From Ophiura sarsii (lineage: Eukaryota; Echinodermata; Ophiuroidea; Amphilepidida; Ophiuridae), in NCBI GenBank assembly GCA_035610835.1, contig CM069457.1, positions 20,950,658 to 21,014,657 on the forward strand: 64,000 bases of DNA, written 5' to 3'. Within the stretch, counting starts at the first letter, position 1. Every line of letters begins with the position of its first letter. A program made the translations under genes and the position numbers. The notes under the pieces were generated by a model. It was not told where the DNA came from. It was given only the letters and a program-made list of their open reading frames with translations, and did not search any database. Of the stretch, positions 33,401-45,626 are shown piece by piece.

Positions 33401-34890
33401 ATTTTGCATTTTGATATGACACGGTGGTTGCTATATCTACCGGAGATAGCACCAACATGACCAAGAAGATTATGTATTTAGTTATGGCATTTCGTCCTTA
33501 TCCATCTTGCTATAGAGGATAGCACCAGACACATTTTGCTGTCAGATGTAACTGATACGGCAGTTTTTATCTGATGAATCCATCAATTGAAGATAACACT
33601 AAACAGAATATGTTGTATTTTGATATGACTGATATTGCAGTTGCTATTCTAAGAAGATAACACTTATCACATTGCCTGTTGTATCTACGGAACGCGCTTG
33701 CCAGAATATCCCATTAAACACTTTTGCACTTAGATATGACTGATACGGCATTTGCTATCTACTGGAGATAGCACCACATTATACCGTTTGACATGACCGT
33801 GGACCGTGATGACTGAAACGGTAGTATAGCTATCTAACTGAAAATAGATCCAAACACAATTAAATACGATATTGCGTTGATTTTATATGACTGATTACAG
33901 TTGCTTTCTACTGGAGATATCACCATATACATAAAACTGGAGATATCACCATATACATAAAACTGGAGATATCACCATATACATAAAACTGGAGATATCA
34001 CCATATACATAAAACTGGAGATATCACCATATACATAAAACTGGAGATATCACCATATACATAAAACTGGAGATATCACCATATACATAAAACTGGAGAT
34101 ATCACCATATACATAAAACTGGAGATATCACCATATACATAAAACTGGAGATATCACCATATACATAAAACTGGAGATATCACCATATACATAAAACTGG
34201 AGATATCACCATATACATAAAACTGGAGATATCACCATATACATAAAACTGGAGATATCACCATATACATAAAACTGGAGATATCACCATATACATAAAA
34301 CTGGAGATATCACCATATACATAAAACTGGAGATATCACCATATACATAAAACTGGAGATATCACCATATACATAAAACTGGAGATATCACCATATACAT
34401 AAAACTGGAGATATCACCATATACATAAAACTGGAGATATCACCATATACATAAAACTGGAGATATCACCATATACATAAAACTGGAGATATCACCATAT
34501 ACATAAAACTGGAGATATCACCATATACATAAAACTGGAGATATCACCATATACATAAAACTGGAGATATCACCATATACATAAAACTGGAGATATTACC
34601 ATATACATAAAACTGGAGATATCACCATATACATAAAACTGGAGATATCACCATATACATAAAACATTTTGGATATGACTGATATGGTGGTTGTGTCTAG
34701 TGAAGATACAATTTCCATTACGATAATGACTTATACGGCACAACGCTAGTCATCTATCGAAGAAAGCATCAAACACATTTTGCAATTAGATATGACTGAA
34801 ACGGTGGTTGCTACCTACTGAAGATCAGGATTAAACACATTTTCCATCATAGATAAAGACTGGGCACGGCGCTACTAGTCATCTATTGAA
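33400..34890. repeat. Long-period degenerate repeat enclosing a 26-bp minisatellite
   Basis: Diverged units of roughly 80 bp with TTTTGATATGACTGATACGG and TGCTATCTACTGGAGATAGC lie on both sides (33400-33909 and 34666-34890) of the 26-bp array, whose unit is a fragment of the longer one. Confidence 0.75.
33910..34665 (+). repeat. 26-bp minisatellite, about 29 near-identical copies
   Basis: Tandem unit CTGGAGATATCACCATATAC followed by ATAAAA, about 756 bp in total. Only one clear variant unit (GATATTACC, near 34594) was seen, so amplification is recent. Confidence 0.97.
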
Positions 34891-35257
34891 CTATGCCATA
34901 GCCGGGGGTCGTGTTTTTTCTCGTTTTTCCCCTACTTTTTCTTAACCTTCTTTTTTCTTCTTTTCTTTTTTACTTTTCCCCTTTATTCAGGTTTGACCTG
35001 TTGTCTAATGTTGCATGCAATGTTCTTAAAATGTTCCTAATGCCAATGAGTGGTCGTAATCTAGCGGTTTTATAATGAAATAATTTAGTTCCAACGTGTG
35101 ATAAATGTTCTGGGGTCATATAATCAAAATCCATTTTTACATTGAATCCAACGGAGATTCCAAATATACGACCATTCGTCTCCATCGTCGACTCTGCTTA
35201 TGTCCATTTAAAGTGGTATCCAAATTTAGTACAAATCACCGAATATACTATGCTTGC

Positions 35258-35392
35258 TTAATTCGAGTTGTGTTCTCGATCTACAATGGCTCTCCACCAC
35301 ACTTTCCTGTCCTGTATTGCTGCCTTTATGTCTCCGACATCCAAACCTGTGTCCTGTTTTAGCACATCGATGTAAGTTAGGGCAGGTTTTCC
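35258..35392 (-). mobile_element. LINE ORF2 C-terminal relic
   Basis: A minus-strand frame encodes LTYIDVLKQDTGLDVGDIKA, then AIQDRKVWWRAIVDREH and a stop, the characteristic C-terminal end of non-LTR retrotransposon polyproteins. Upstream domains are missing. Confidence 0.7.
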
Positions 35393-35536
35393 AGGTTTTC
35401 ATCTCCCATGCTTTGGTATCCAGTGAACCAGCTTTGACACACATTCTTGAACACTCCCTATTAGAGCTTAACACGACGAGCGTATTCTGTTCACCCCTTG
35501 ACATTAAAAACAACAACTATATATTCATTAACTTCC

Positions 35537-35766
35537 AAATATAGCACAATTTCAGACTATGTCTAAACATCAAATACCGGCTTAAATACCAAATATAAAA
35601 ATAATTGTATATCATAAACCTTATAAACCACACATTTGTTCTTTGATATCAAAATCGGAACCGTTATATATTAATCAACTAAGATCGAAAACGAAGCTCA
35701 AGACCAATTCAGTGGTGTCGACTCCATCCATTGTCTTATTAATGGGAAATTGTGCTATATTTGGAT
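35537..35766. mobile_element. Putative MITE with CCAAATATAGCACAATTTC ends
   Basis: The 19-bp sequence CCAAATATAGCACAATTTC is inverted at the other end (GAAATTGTGCTATATTTGG). Flanking duplications are unclear. Confidence 0.5.
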
Positions 35767-35794
35767 GTCCCAAGTATGTTAAAATGAATATACA

Positions 35795-35900
35795 GTCCTC
35801 AAAATAAGTAACTGACCAGCTAATAAATATACTCATAATTCCAAAACTGTAGCTCCTACGTACAAATATTAAATTATAAAGTTGTCAGGAAATCGCTTCG
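35795..35900 (-). repeat. Dispersed repeat, inverted copy of 13020-13200
   Basis: CAAAATAAGTAACTGACCAG through GTAGCTCCTACG is the inverted, diverged counterpart of the receptor A intron sequence at 13020-13200. Confidence 0.6.
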
Positions 35901-36551
35901 CTTCAATTTGAGATATTACACGTGAAGATTGAATGAATATTAAATCAGTTATGAGTCCAAAAATATTGTAATTTTCAAAATGACAAAAAGTAATTCTCCC
36001 CAACAAGGCTTCTGTTGTGTATAACACTAACCCCTAAAGATTATCTCTTGATTTTTTTTGATTTTGTCTCAAGATTTGATTCTTGTTTCAAGATTTTGCA
36101 AAATGTTGACTTTCGACTTTACAGAAAATATATCATGTGTACGCCCTATATACACTGCCGCGTATTAAGATTCATGATTTATGCGGAGTTTATTGGAATA
36201 CCTTCAGAAGGAACCTTTTAAATCACGAATCTTAATAGGAAACATGAATTTATTGGTATAAAATGTACAATGTACACAATGAAATGATAATGGGGTCTGA
36301 TGGCTTAACACGCTGTTGACAACACAGTGATAACTTTCAAGCTTCCGGGGGATACTTTTACGCAGCAGTGTTGTGATCATTTGACACTTAAACCATACCA
36401 ATTTTGTGATTGCAGTTAACAAATACAACATGGTTTGAGGGAAAGTAGTGCAAACTACTGGTCCCGCGGTGTTGGATGACTGGTGACTACCTCCCGACGC
36501 GGATCTTTTGGCTTTTGCCAAAAAGCATCACAGTTAGGATTGAGATGTGTA

Positions 36552-38756
36552 GGGGAATATGGGGTAACTGGACCGTGGGGGGAAGTGGTCCGAAATGAAG
36601 GATTTTGTAATTGTATGGGCATACTGCTTTCTTTTGAACAGTACGACTTTTGTTGATACTTGACATATATCCTTACCTTCTACAATCCAAAACATTTGGA
36701 ACTTTAGCGTATTTACACATGTGATTTTTTTTCCAGATCTTTGAAGCCAACTCCTTGAGTGACTGATTGAAAATTCACAGATAGTATGGGCGATATATGA
36801 AGATGGGTTTAGATCATGTTTATTAAATGTACTTTATCATGTTTATATGATTGTATTATAAGCGGCTGTAAATTTCAATTCAATTCAATTCAATTTATTA
36901 TAAAATAACATCGTGGCCAAAGGCCAAATTGCGCATTTTTTACAATATAAAAACATATAATATTATCATCAAAAATACATATAAATACATGATAAAACAG
37001 CGATAACATATAAAATACATAATTATGATTGCAAATCCCCACACAAAAATTATTTAAGAATCCAAAAACACACATTTACAAGCAAATGAAACAAACATCC
37101 TCACACCACAAGTGTACACTCACCCCTCCACACATAAACCCCCTATACCACACACCCCGACAACACATGTATCCACTAAGCATGCACTCATACACAAACT
37201 CACAAGCCCACCAACCAAACAACATTGCACATGAAAAGTACTAATAGCAGCCCCCCCCCCCCCCCCCCCCCCCCCGTAAAGACCTAAAAAATTGCACATT
37301 ATCACATAATCACAACATGTAAATGTTAACAGTACATCAAATCTCAAGCAACTGGGCAGTAAAAATGAATTGTACAAAAGATTGACAAAAAAAGGCACAC
37401 ATAAACCCCCTTTACCACACAAATTGACACCACATGTATCCACTAAGCATACACTCATACACAAACTCACAAGCCCACCTTCCAAACAACATTGCACATG
37501 AAATATATACATGCAGTACAGTCGTCTTAAGATTCTAGGTGCATATTGCATTTGATGGGTGCTATATTGTAGTGTGCTTAGGGACTTTCCGAAATATGAT
37601 TAAAACCATAGGTTTTCTGAAATGTATTGGAGTTATTGATTATTATGACAAATGATGGTATGTTTTAAAACATTTTGGCGTAAAATGTATTACGTCACAG
37701 GCGTGTTTGAATAATGTTTCATCTCAACAAAGTGCTACGTCATTTGTTGGGGCAAGTGGTCCGAAAGGGTATGGGGCAACTGGACCGCCTGCAAAAACTT
37801 AATCAACATTGTAAAATTCATTTTGAACATTAGTTGTTAGTGTCAATAAAACATGACTCGGTATTGAAATGTGAATAGAATATGAAATAATTCACATTCT
37901 TCGATCTAGTTCTTAGACATTTTGGGGCATTTCGGGTCTAATACCACTATTTATGATATTGAAGGATTACAATATGACATGAAATTGCTTTAGAATGGTT
38001 TAAAACCTCGGTATTATGAATTACATCTTTATTATATTTCAAATGGTGTCTGTAAAGGTATTTGCTATGACGAAATATCATGATTTATGTATTGTATCCA
38101 CTGCTTTTTGTTAACCGTTGGGTCATCATTGTCATATTGACTAACTTCCCCTGTAACATGGAAAGCTGGCTAAATATCAAGATGGTTTATTATAAGTACT
38201 AAATATTGATTATATGAAGTAAATAAAATCATTAAAGAAAAGGGTATATATAGACAAATGTATGGGGCGTCTGAATATCACAACCATGTAACCATTTAAC
38301 TAGGTTCATACCGTTTTATCTAATAAACGTGCAGTCGAAAAGTGCGCTTGCTTTGTACACCATTAGTATTACTGCTTTTTACATGTTTACCACGAAAACT
38401 GTATAAAACATGGATTTCATGAGACCTGTATCCTTTTTACACGTTATATAATATGGAAATGAGTTTGTAAAGAAAATACTGCCTAGTTACCGTGTTTTCA
38501 ATCAATGATTTCTGTGTATTATAACCGTTGGAACATATAGGACCAGTTGCCCCAACGATGGGGTAACTGGTCCGTGCCAAGTAAAGTTTTTAGTTAGTGG
38601 TAATTGGCCTTTTGTTTGGATATTTTTTAACATTGATTATATATTATATGTAAACAGTTACATGGGTGATATTTGCAATTCCATAAATATTTACACGAAC
38701 TTTAAGCTTTTATATCATGAAATATGCTTAACCGGACCAGTTGCCCCATCCTCCCC
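36552..38756. mobile_element. Complete 2.2-kb TA-flanked DNA element (GGGGCAACTGGTCCG family), copy 2
   Basis: Inverted ends GGGGAATATGGGGTAACTGG and (inverted) GGGGAGGATGGGGCAACTGG, with TA at 36550-36551 and 38757-38758. Internal copies of the same GGGGCAAsTGGwCCG block occur near 36590, 37750-37790 and 38540-38575. No transposase is recognised. A nested insertion lies at about 36872-37500. It interrupts a recombinase-domain pseudogene in frame. Copy 1 is at 1437-3715. Confidence 0.85.
36872..37500. mobile_element. Nested insertion in the 2.2-kb element, with a LINE-tail-like segment
   Basis: Absent from the sister element at the matching point near 3410-3430. It starts with TTCAATTCAATTCAATTTAT and GTGGCCAAAGGCCAAATTGC, similar to the fragment that breaks receptor B's FN3 exon, and contains a direct repeat of about 110 bp (37095-37215 and 37395-37503) around a poly-C run. 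Confidence 0.65.
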
Positions 38757-39847
38757 TATGGTATTTCTCAAACGAAATCACTGGGTAAGTTTCAGGACGA
38801 AGCGGTGTAGCATTATACATCAGGCCTCCCTGGCTCTGCTCATCGTCATCACCACGGTGGTTTTTAGTCATTTTGTCCCGGCGAAATTTCACAAATTTCT
38901 CCCCTCTGGCATCAACTTCAACGATGAAATCATCCTTCGACATCTCACGCAGGTTTTCACGGCCCCTATTGCAGAAAAAGACCATTATGTCCACGAATAC
39001 TTTATTCTGTAATCCTCGAGGAGTGCTCTGATCCAGTGCTGTTTACGCGCGTAGTTTCTTCATATCGTCAGGCTGAATGGGTGACTTGTGTTGAACGGTG
39101 GCTTTGACGGATTTCTTCAGCTCAACACAAACCGATTTGAACATATTATTAGCTTCCTTAAAGTCAGGATCATTAACGATATCGAGTCCTCTTTCTCTTT
39201 CGAAGAAACGTTGAAGTCTATACCGCAGGCTTTGCAATGATTTCTTGGCGTACAACTCGCCATCAGCTTTGCGGAGCTCCGCGTAGTAGCGAGTGAGAAA
39301 TGGACACAAGTCCGGCACTGGAAGAAGAATTATGTCGTCGAAACATAAACCCTTTTCTTCACGGTAATTACGGAACACCTTTGCAGATTTCTGTATCACT
39401 TGCTTGGTGGCTGGAGCATCTATATTGTTATCCAAAAGGATTCCCAAATCTAAGTCAGTTAATTGAGCGAATCTTGTCAGCACAGGTTTAGCAGACGACG
39501 CCATGTTTGTTGTGAAATTTTCAACCTCGTAGGTAACGTCGCGGTTCTATATTTACGTAATAGTGATTAGGCTCTCGCGTTGTTTCGGGCGACTGTGTTA
39601 ATCAACGGGAGAAGTAGTTATACACTTCCGCATGTTTGGTAGTACAATAAACATGATAAACATAAATACACATTCGAAAGGTTTTTTTTATTTATACGAC
39701 TTGGTTAAAAATGAACCAATCAAAGAAGAGTATACCCTCATAAATATGTATGAGGTGTAATAATTGCCATATTGGCTGACAAGAAGAACACACTTTGCAT
39801 TCAGCTATTCAAACCAAGGCAGGTATCCCCTTTTTATTTCACACTTC

Positions 39848-39915
39848 CCGCCCGCGGGGAAGATTAAGGTAAAGTATTCCTTAAGGGTGTATGGATTTCA
39901 AATGGAATAGCCCAT
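39848..39915. repeat. CAAATGGAATAGC MITE family fragment
   Basis: GAAGATTAAGGTAAAGTATT to TTTCAAATGGAATAGCCC matches the family at 13207 and 46524. Only one side is clear. Confidence 0.55.
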
Positions 39916-40288
39916 TAAACACCTTGGAATTCAACTTATTATTTATAACATTATAGTCAGCGTCATAATGCTATGGACATAATTCCAACAATGCATGCGT
40001 ATGTGCGTGTGTGCGTAGATGAGAACGTGCCTAAACCTGGAAAGTGTACCGGGCGCTTTCACAAATGACCGTGTGTCCCGATTGGTCAATCGTGACATCG
40101 TCACGCGCATGCATGCATTTTTTTCTCGCCTTTCATGCATCTGGACGCTGCTCTGCGGACAACAACGAAACACGCTCGCGTGAAATAGCTTGAATTATGC
40201 CCATTGGTAGCATTATGGCATCAGTGACTGTAATCCAATTTGGCAGATGACATTATGTTAGCTGCATCTATATTGTCTATGTCATGTA

Positions 40289-40552
40289 CTCTCTAAATGT
40301 AAAACGAGTGGAAATAGAGGAAATTAGCTCGAAAAGGAGTGAAGGGAGTGAAACGCAGGACAACCCGTTTTAGAGTGAAAAATGTCCACTCTAAAATGAG
40401 TGCGAAAGTTAATTTTTTACTCTCAATAAGAGTGGAACATTGTCATATAAAATCCCCTTTCACTCCTTTTAGAGTGTTTCCCACTCAAAAACGTGTTGTC
40501 CTACGTTTAACTCCATGACATAGTGGAAAACCACTCTTTTACATTTAGATAG
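40289..40552. mobile_element. TA-flanked MITE with CTCTCTAAATGTAAAA ends
   Basis: Ends CTCTCTAAATGTAAAACGAG and the inverted complement, TA outside both ends, with repeated GAGTG/CACTC motifs. It is 264 bp, in the intergenic region. Confidence 0.82.
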
Positions 40553-41362
40553 TATGTGTCAAGCTGCAATCGGTCTCCTGGATCGTGACAGTGAAGCTAG
40601 GTGGCATTAAAACAGATCCCTGTGAGCAATACGTAAGTTACCAGGGATTTCAGTTATCACATAGACCTGAAAATAAAGAGAAACAAATACTAAAAAGTGT
40701 ATTGTTTATACATGTCATACATTGACGTCAACATTGTCAACCAAACACAAAGAGAGTTCATCACTAAAAAATAGTGAACACTCTTATAGTGATCTTCTGG
40801 GCTACATCTGATAAATAAGTGAACAAATATCAATCCGAATTAAAACAACCTCAAGAACAAAAACGGTTAATAAACTGCAGAACTATATCGCACGGTTCAT
40901 ACGTACAGGGTGTATCAAAGAAATTACAACGCACCTTTAGATGATCATAACTTCATAAATAAGTGTTGGAATAGAAAAATGCAAGCAAAATAAAGTCAGA
41001 TTAGTAGGCTATATAATACATTTGAATCGGTTCAATATTTACGGAGAAATGAGCGATTACGTAACGGTAGTCACAGAACACATCCATCCAACATGTCCAA
41101 GTTTGTGTATTATAAAGATGTTCATTTGCGTGGGTGGTCACTTGTTCATATTCTCTTCCAATTAGCCAGCACTGTTGAATACTTTGATAAATCAGTACTG
41201 AGTTATAATCGATCGTGACATTCATAACAACCCCAAACGATTTTTAAATACAACTCATCGTAAGGAGAGGGATTACAATTGACTCTTTTAATCTGAGATC
41301 GCATCTCTAAATTATTATAGCTCCGTCTTTGGTCTAGATCAATTTTCATTGGTTATTTTTTA

Positions 41363-41368
41363 TTTATT
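41363..41368 (-). promoter_or_regulatory. Candidate poly(A) signal of receptor B
   Basis: AATAAA on the minus strand, about 106 nt downstream of the receptor B stop codon, in an A-rich context. No downstream element was checked. Confidence 0.45.
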
Positions 41369-41473
41369 ACTTAAAGTGTATAACTCTTACGCGCACGTCA
41401 CTTATACGTACGCACACGTCACATATATGTACGTATTAGTTTCGCAGTGGGTCTAATTATTTATCTTAATTAT

Positions 41474-41582
41474 TTATCTTACACTCTCATCGTCCAGCAA
41501 CTGTGTGAGTTTAGTGACAAGCGTTTCAAAATTTGGCCGGTCGCTTGTATTTTCTTTCCAGCACTTTGCCATGACGTTATAC
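41474..41582 (-). CDS. Receptor B exon 16-equivalent: final kinase helices and stop
   Basis: 109 nt encode YNVMAKCWKENTSDRPNFET then LVTKLTQLLDDESVR and TAA. The conserved proline of CWxxxPxxRP is Thr here. About ten of 35 residues differ from receptor A, the most divergent kinase exon. Confidence 0.93.
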
Positions 41583-41651
41583 CTGCAATAAAGCAAATCA
41601 TCAGATTGCAGTGAACCAAGCACAACCAAATATACTGGTTGATTATCTTAA

Positions 41652-41998
41652 AGGTATATGACCCGATCACTTTTTTGGGGGCTATGATTTTTTTTTTCAC
41701 ATCAAGATATTTTGGTATCAGAAGAATCCCCATATTTTTCTCATTATGTCTGTAAAATATTAGGGGCCAGAAATGTTTCATTTGGAAATTATAGGCTAAA
41801 ATGTGGTGAATTGCTGCCAAAGGTAGTTAACCACCAACCAGTCTGTGTACTACTCAATGGGCACATGTCTTTTGACCTTGCGCTACTAAAAATAGAACCA
41901 TTGGAGTTATGCAACTCAAACTTTGGAATGCAACAATTTTAAGGACGACCTTTCATGTAAAATAGAAAACATCAAGTTGATAATCGGGTCATCTACCT
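41652..41998. mobile_element. TTAA-flanked MITE in receptor B (piggyBac-type target)
   Basis: Ends AGGTATATGACCCGATCA and inverted TGATAATCGGGTCATCTACCT, with TTAA at 41648-41651 and 41999-42002. The same intron position in receptor A has one TTAA (1110-1113) and no insert. Confidence 0.88.
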
Positions 41999-43295
41999 TT
42001 AATCATACGGATAGCCTGCAATTGTTGTTATTGCACCTCATGCATATTCATGAATTAATAATGACAAATCCCTGGCTAATCTAGTCAATATATCATTTCC
42101 CAGGGCAATAATTATAGTCGTGACTATTTTCTAACAACCAATCACGGTGGGGTATAACAAAACAATATTTTATGTTTTTATATAGCTCTGACACGTAGTC
42201 CTATTACATAGAGCTATGGAATGAAGCCATTTAACTGGACGTCAGATATTTTCATCAACATCAATATATTTCACTTTTCCTGAATACAATTAGTCAAGCT
42301 TTTGCTTCAGATATCGTATTTAAAATCCAAAGAATCTGCACACCTTGGTCAAATAGCTCAACCTATTTCAATTTCCAAGCAATAAGACATAATGGCCTGG
42401 CCTATGTAACACCCTATCTGCCCATTGTTAAATTTGGTTCACAATATAGCGCACTCTATCAGTTCTTCACCCGGAGGTTAAGCGTAAACTGTCAATCATT
42501 CGTTGTGAATGAATATTCATCTATGACTATTTATGACCTCACATCACGATGTAATCGTCGCGATTCACCGTCCTTCCCAACTGATCTGATTACAATTTTC
42601 ATAAAATGCAAATAACGCCACGCCCCTCCTCTGTCACTGTCAGACGAAGCCATCCACAATTTAAAATTCGTATTTTGTTCCACGTAAAAATAAATTTCAA
42701 ATAGCCAATTCTGAATGTTTCGTGTCATATAAGAACTAAATTCTGCTATCATCAAAGCCAATCAGTTCTACTCTAAATCACAATCGGCTTTTTATACCAT
42801 TTTATACCTGTGCCACAAATCATGTTTTGAGCCGATAAAGATACAGAGCCGATATAGAGATACTTGTCCCATAGTTATATACGGTAGTCTCTATATTGGC
42901 TTGAATTTGGATCGCCCTGTTCCCGCTACAGTAAAACAGTGAAGCATACTATCTATGCTCGATTTTGTTGCTAGTTTGTTTTTATCCTGGTGATAGGGCC
43001 CCTCGTCCTAGCTACCAGCTTATCAACCCTCATCCTTTATGTTTTGGGTGACAGGCTGGGCGTTTTAATACAATAGTTTGTCCCGTGTCCTCTCTTTATT
43101 GTTAATAGTATTGGTAAAAAATTAACTTTATGTCCCAGATTCTGGACTGTACTATTTAAGCGTCTATCTTCTGTGACAAAACTCAGGTTACATGATAATT
43201 ATATGTATAGTCTGTTATAATTACAGTGTAACTACAGTTGGCTAGATATCACTATGTACTTGTATGATAAATTATGGAAATGAAATATTGCTTAC

Positions 43296-43401
43296 AATTT
43301 TGTATCACAATTCGGTGGTTTTGGCAGACGATACCCTTGCTGTAGATACAGTGTCAGGTCTCTATTCTCAATATTAGTTGGTGTTTTGTACGGTGTTTCA
43401 C
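43296..43401 (-). CDS. Receptor B exon 15-equivalent: kinase C-lobe
   Basis: 106 nt encode TPYKTPTNIENRDLTLYLQQ then GYRLPKPPNCD, which keeps the canonical GYRLPKP altered in receptor A. Acceptor TTTCCAG, donor AATT|GTAAGC. Confidence 0.93.
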
Positions 43402-43906
43402 CTGGAAAGGGCAATAGTAAATAACTGGCAATTAGAGTCATTGTCAAAATAATAATTACTTCACGGGGTATGGACTGTTTATTCCATGAGCAGGTCATTG
43501 AATGTGTACGTCTCCCTGGGTAAAATGTGACTATTACGTTACACGAATGTAAGTACATTAATGAATGTTTCATTAAATCAACGCAATATTGCAATTGTGT
43601 ATGCCATGATATGTTGAGCTCCCCCATATCATCTTGTCAGCACAATACCTTATACGTACACACGCGTACTACGACTACGGCGCGGCCTGGTAATAGTTAA
43701 GTGCATACAACGCTATAATCGCTTTCATAGTCCTGTCGTTGCAGGAAAAAGCGCAAACAGGAGTGCTACGTTAGGAACTCGTCTTCAATTGCGTGTGTAC
43801 ATGCTTACCATACACTAATAAAAACCACACGCGCGACAAAGATGTTCGATTAGAACATGCACTGAGGTCGCTCCAAAGAGTTAGATATAACATATACATT
43901 ACTCAC

Positions 43907-43947
43907 CGTAAGTTACAATCTCCCAAAGCAAAATTCCAAACGACCAT
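43907..43947 (-). CDS. Receptor B exon 14-equivalent: alphaF microexon
   Basis: 41 nt encode WSFGILLWEIVTYG. Acceptor GTTTCAG, donor TACG|GTGAGT. Confidence 0.93.
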
Positions 43948-45393
43948 CTGAAACGGATGATAAATGATTGTAAATATTGTCATCAGAAGATTTCTTCCAA
44001 TATTACATCTCGGGTTGTCGATTAACCCTAGACAATCAAACTCAGTGAATACAAACAAAGCTGTGGGTCTCAACATTTTAATTGTGTCAAAACGTCGGCT
44101 ATTTCATGGTGCCTTTGCCTTTGTACCATCAAACTCACCTTATGTATTTCTCCGTTTATTTTCCCTGACTTTCTATCTCTATTGAATCTTACGGTATCCA
44201 TTATTATATGCCTTGCTTTACAATTTGGTGACTACCCCTAAATACTCGCCAAATACACCCCTAAGACGTATTATCTATAATTGATGACACCGGATGTTGT
44301 CAAAGTCTTAAGTGTGATGGAAAGCGTAATCCATTTGGTTTTGTGAATCATACATAACCCCACTGTGTAGACAGCTACATGTATGTGCTGGGTTGACTGT
44401 GAGATCACAAATCTTGTTGCGTCTGGCCATTATACTCTTATTATTACACAGCTTGCAACATGGTGTCATCCGGTAGGGAAACCACGACTCAAGCGTGGAC
44501 CGGTCTAACAGCTGTCACTGAAGCGACATAAGATGCTTTTTTTTAGTTTTTCATCAAAAGATCCCACTTTTACTGCTTGTCACTGATGTGTCTCTCTCTG
44601 TCATCGAATATCCTCTCCCACTATATAAACCACATATTTTGTTCATCTAACGTCGTACAGTAACGACGCAACATTTTCATACGAGTGACAATATGAACAT
44701 TTCATTAAGTGGGTGCCAGCGGATAACAATCAAGCGCGCGATAATAGGTTACGATCATTGAAATACGCTTTCGTGTTACTGCACAGCGTTAGACAAACGA
44801 AATGTGGTTGACGGGACGCCAGTGGTGTTCAACTCAAATTGCAGATGGGAAGCTACATAACTTTTGCGTGAGCATAATATTAGTGCCGCTGTAACGCTGT
44901 CTGTCGTCTGCTTATGTATAGACTTGCATCAAGTCTGTCTGACACACTGAACAACTGTTTGGTGTATATTTTAAAGGTAAGTGACAATCTGAACTAAAAT
45001 GTATAAACAAACAATTATATGTGATTTGATCATATTCAGAGTGGTAACAAATCCTGCAGAAAGGTTTCTATGATCATTTTCAAAACTGCACACAATTGTC
45101 AGGTTTTCCATGTAAACAATTCCGTGTACATTTCAATTAAGTCTATACCTATAGGCATACGACAAACAGCGCCAACAAGACTGTGCTCACTCAAAATGTA
45201 ATGAGCTCAATAGCCTATAAAAACGCGATCTGTCATTTTTGTATGCGCAGTATAGGACTTTCCTATCCCAAAATTGATAGAATCCCCGGGTACACGTCGT
45301 GTGCGTCACTTTGATATAAATTCCCCGCTCGGTTACCAAATGTATGATATTGTTGTCCCTTCCCCAACTGTTGATGTACAAACTGTAACTTAC

Positions 45394-45464
45394 ACGTCAC
45401 TATGCGTGGTGTAGACAAGCATGGTCAAGGACTCCAATGCTGTCCACTTCACTGGTACTGGTAG
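45394..45464 (-). CDS. Receptor B exon 13-equivalent: P+1 loop
   Basis: 71 nt with the same protein sequence as receptor A (LPVPVKWTALESL to SDV). Acceptor TTTCAG, donor ACGT|GTAAGT. Confidence 0.94.
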
Positions 45465-45626
45465 CTGAAAATATGAAGATAAGTTAGTCGGTCATTGGAA
45501 GGGGCAGTGATTAGATGATAGAGATAAAACTGTCACTTGGCTAACAAATGAGCTGGATCCGGATTTGAAACGCTTGAGGTGTGTGTATGAGCGTCGCCCG
45601 ACGCGATCGAGGGCGGGGCACAAATA

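Larger units (their letters stand above)
36455..39504 (-). pseudogene. Crypton-type recombinase-domain pseudogene (KIAA1958/ZMYM/QRICH1-like DUF3504), split by a transposon
   Basis: The minus-strand frame 39504-39043 (153 aa) includes LFLTRYYAELRKADGELYAK-like sequence (PFLTRYYAELRKADGELYAK) and SLQSLRYRLQRFF, matching the N-terminal part of Crypton-derived domains in KIAA1958-, ZMYM- and QRICH1-like proteins. After an in-frame TAA (39043-39045), the same frame continues with GLQNKVFVDIMVFFCNRGRE (to 38759), the domain's best-known block, then NPNCDAFWQKPKD resumes beyond the 2.2-kb element and stops at 36455. The stop and insertion make it non-functional. Whether it was a transposon or a host gene exon is undecided. 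Confidence 0.72.

Noticed and set aside
33910..34665. CRISPR-like array
   Set aside because: The repeats are contiguous with no spacers, in an animal genome. It is a minisatellite.
37120..37551. 143-codon minus-strand frame with a poly-Gly stretch
   Set aside because: It crosses a duplicated segment and a poly-C run inside a nested insertion. No known motif, and it is absent from the sister element.
40905..40950. CAGGGTGTATCAAAGAAATT as the end of a further TA element
   Set aside because: Only one end was found. No inverted partner is visible up to 41470, so no element was called.
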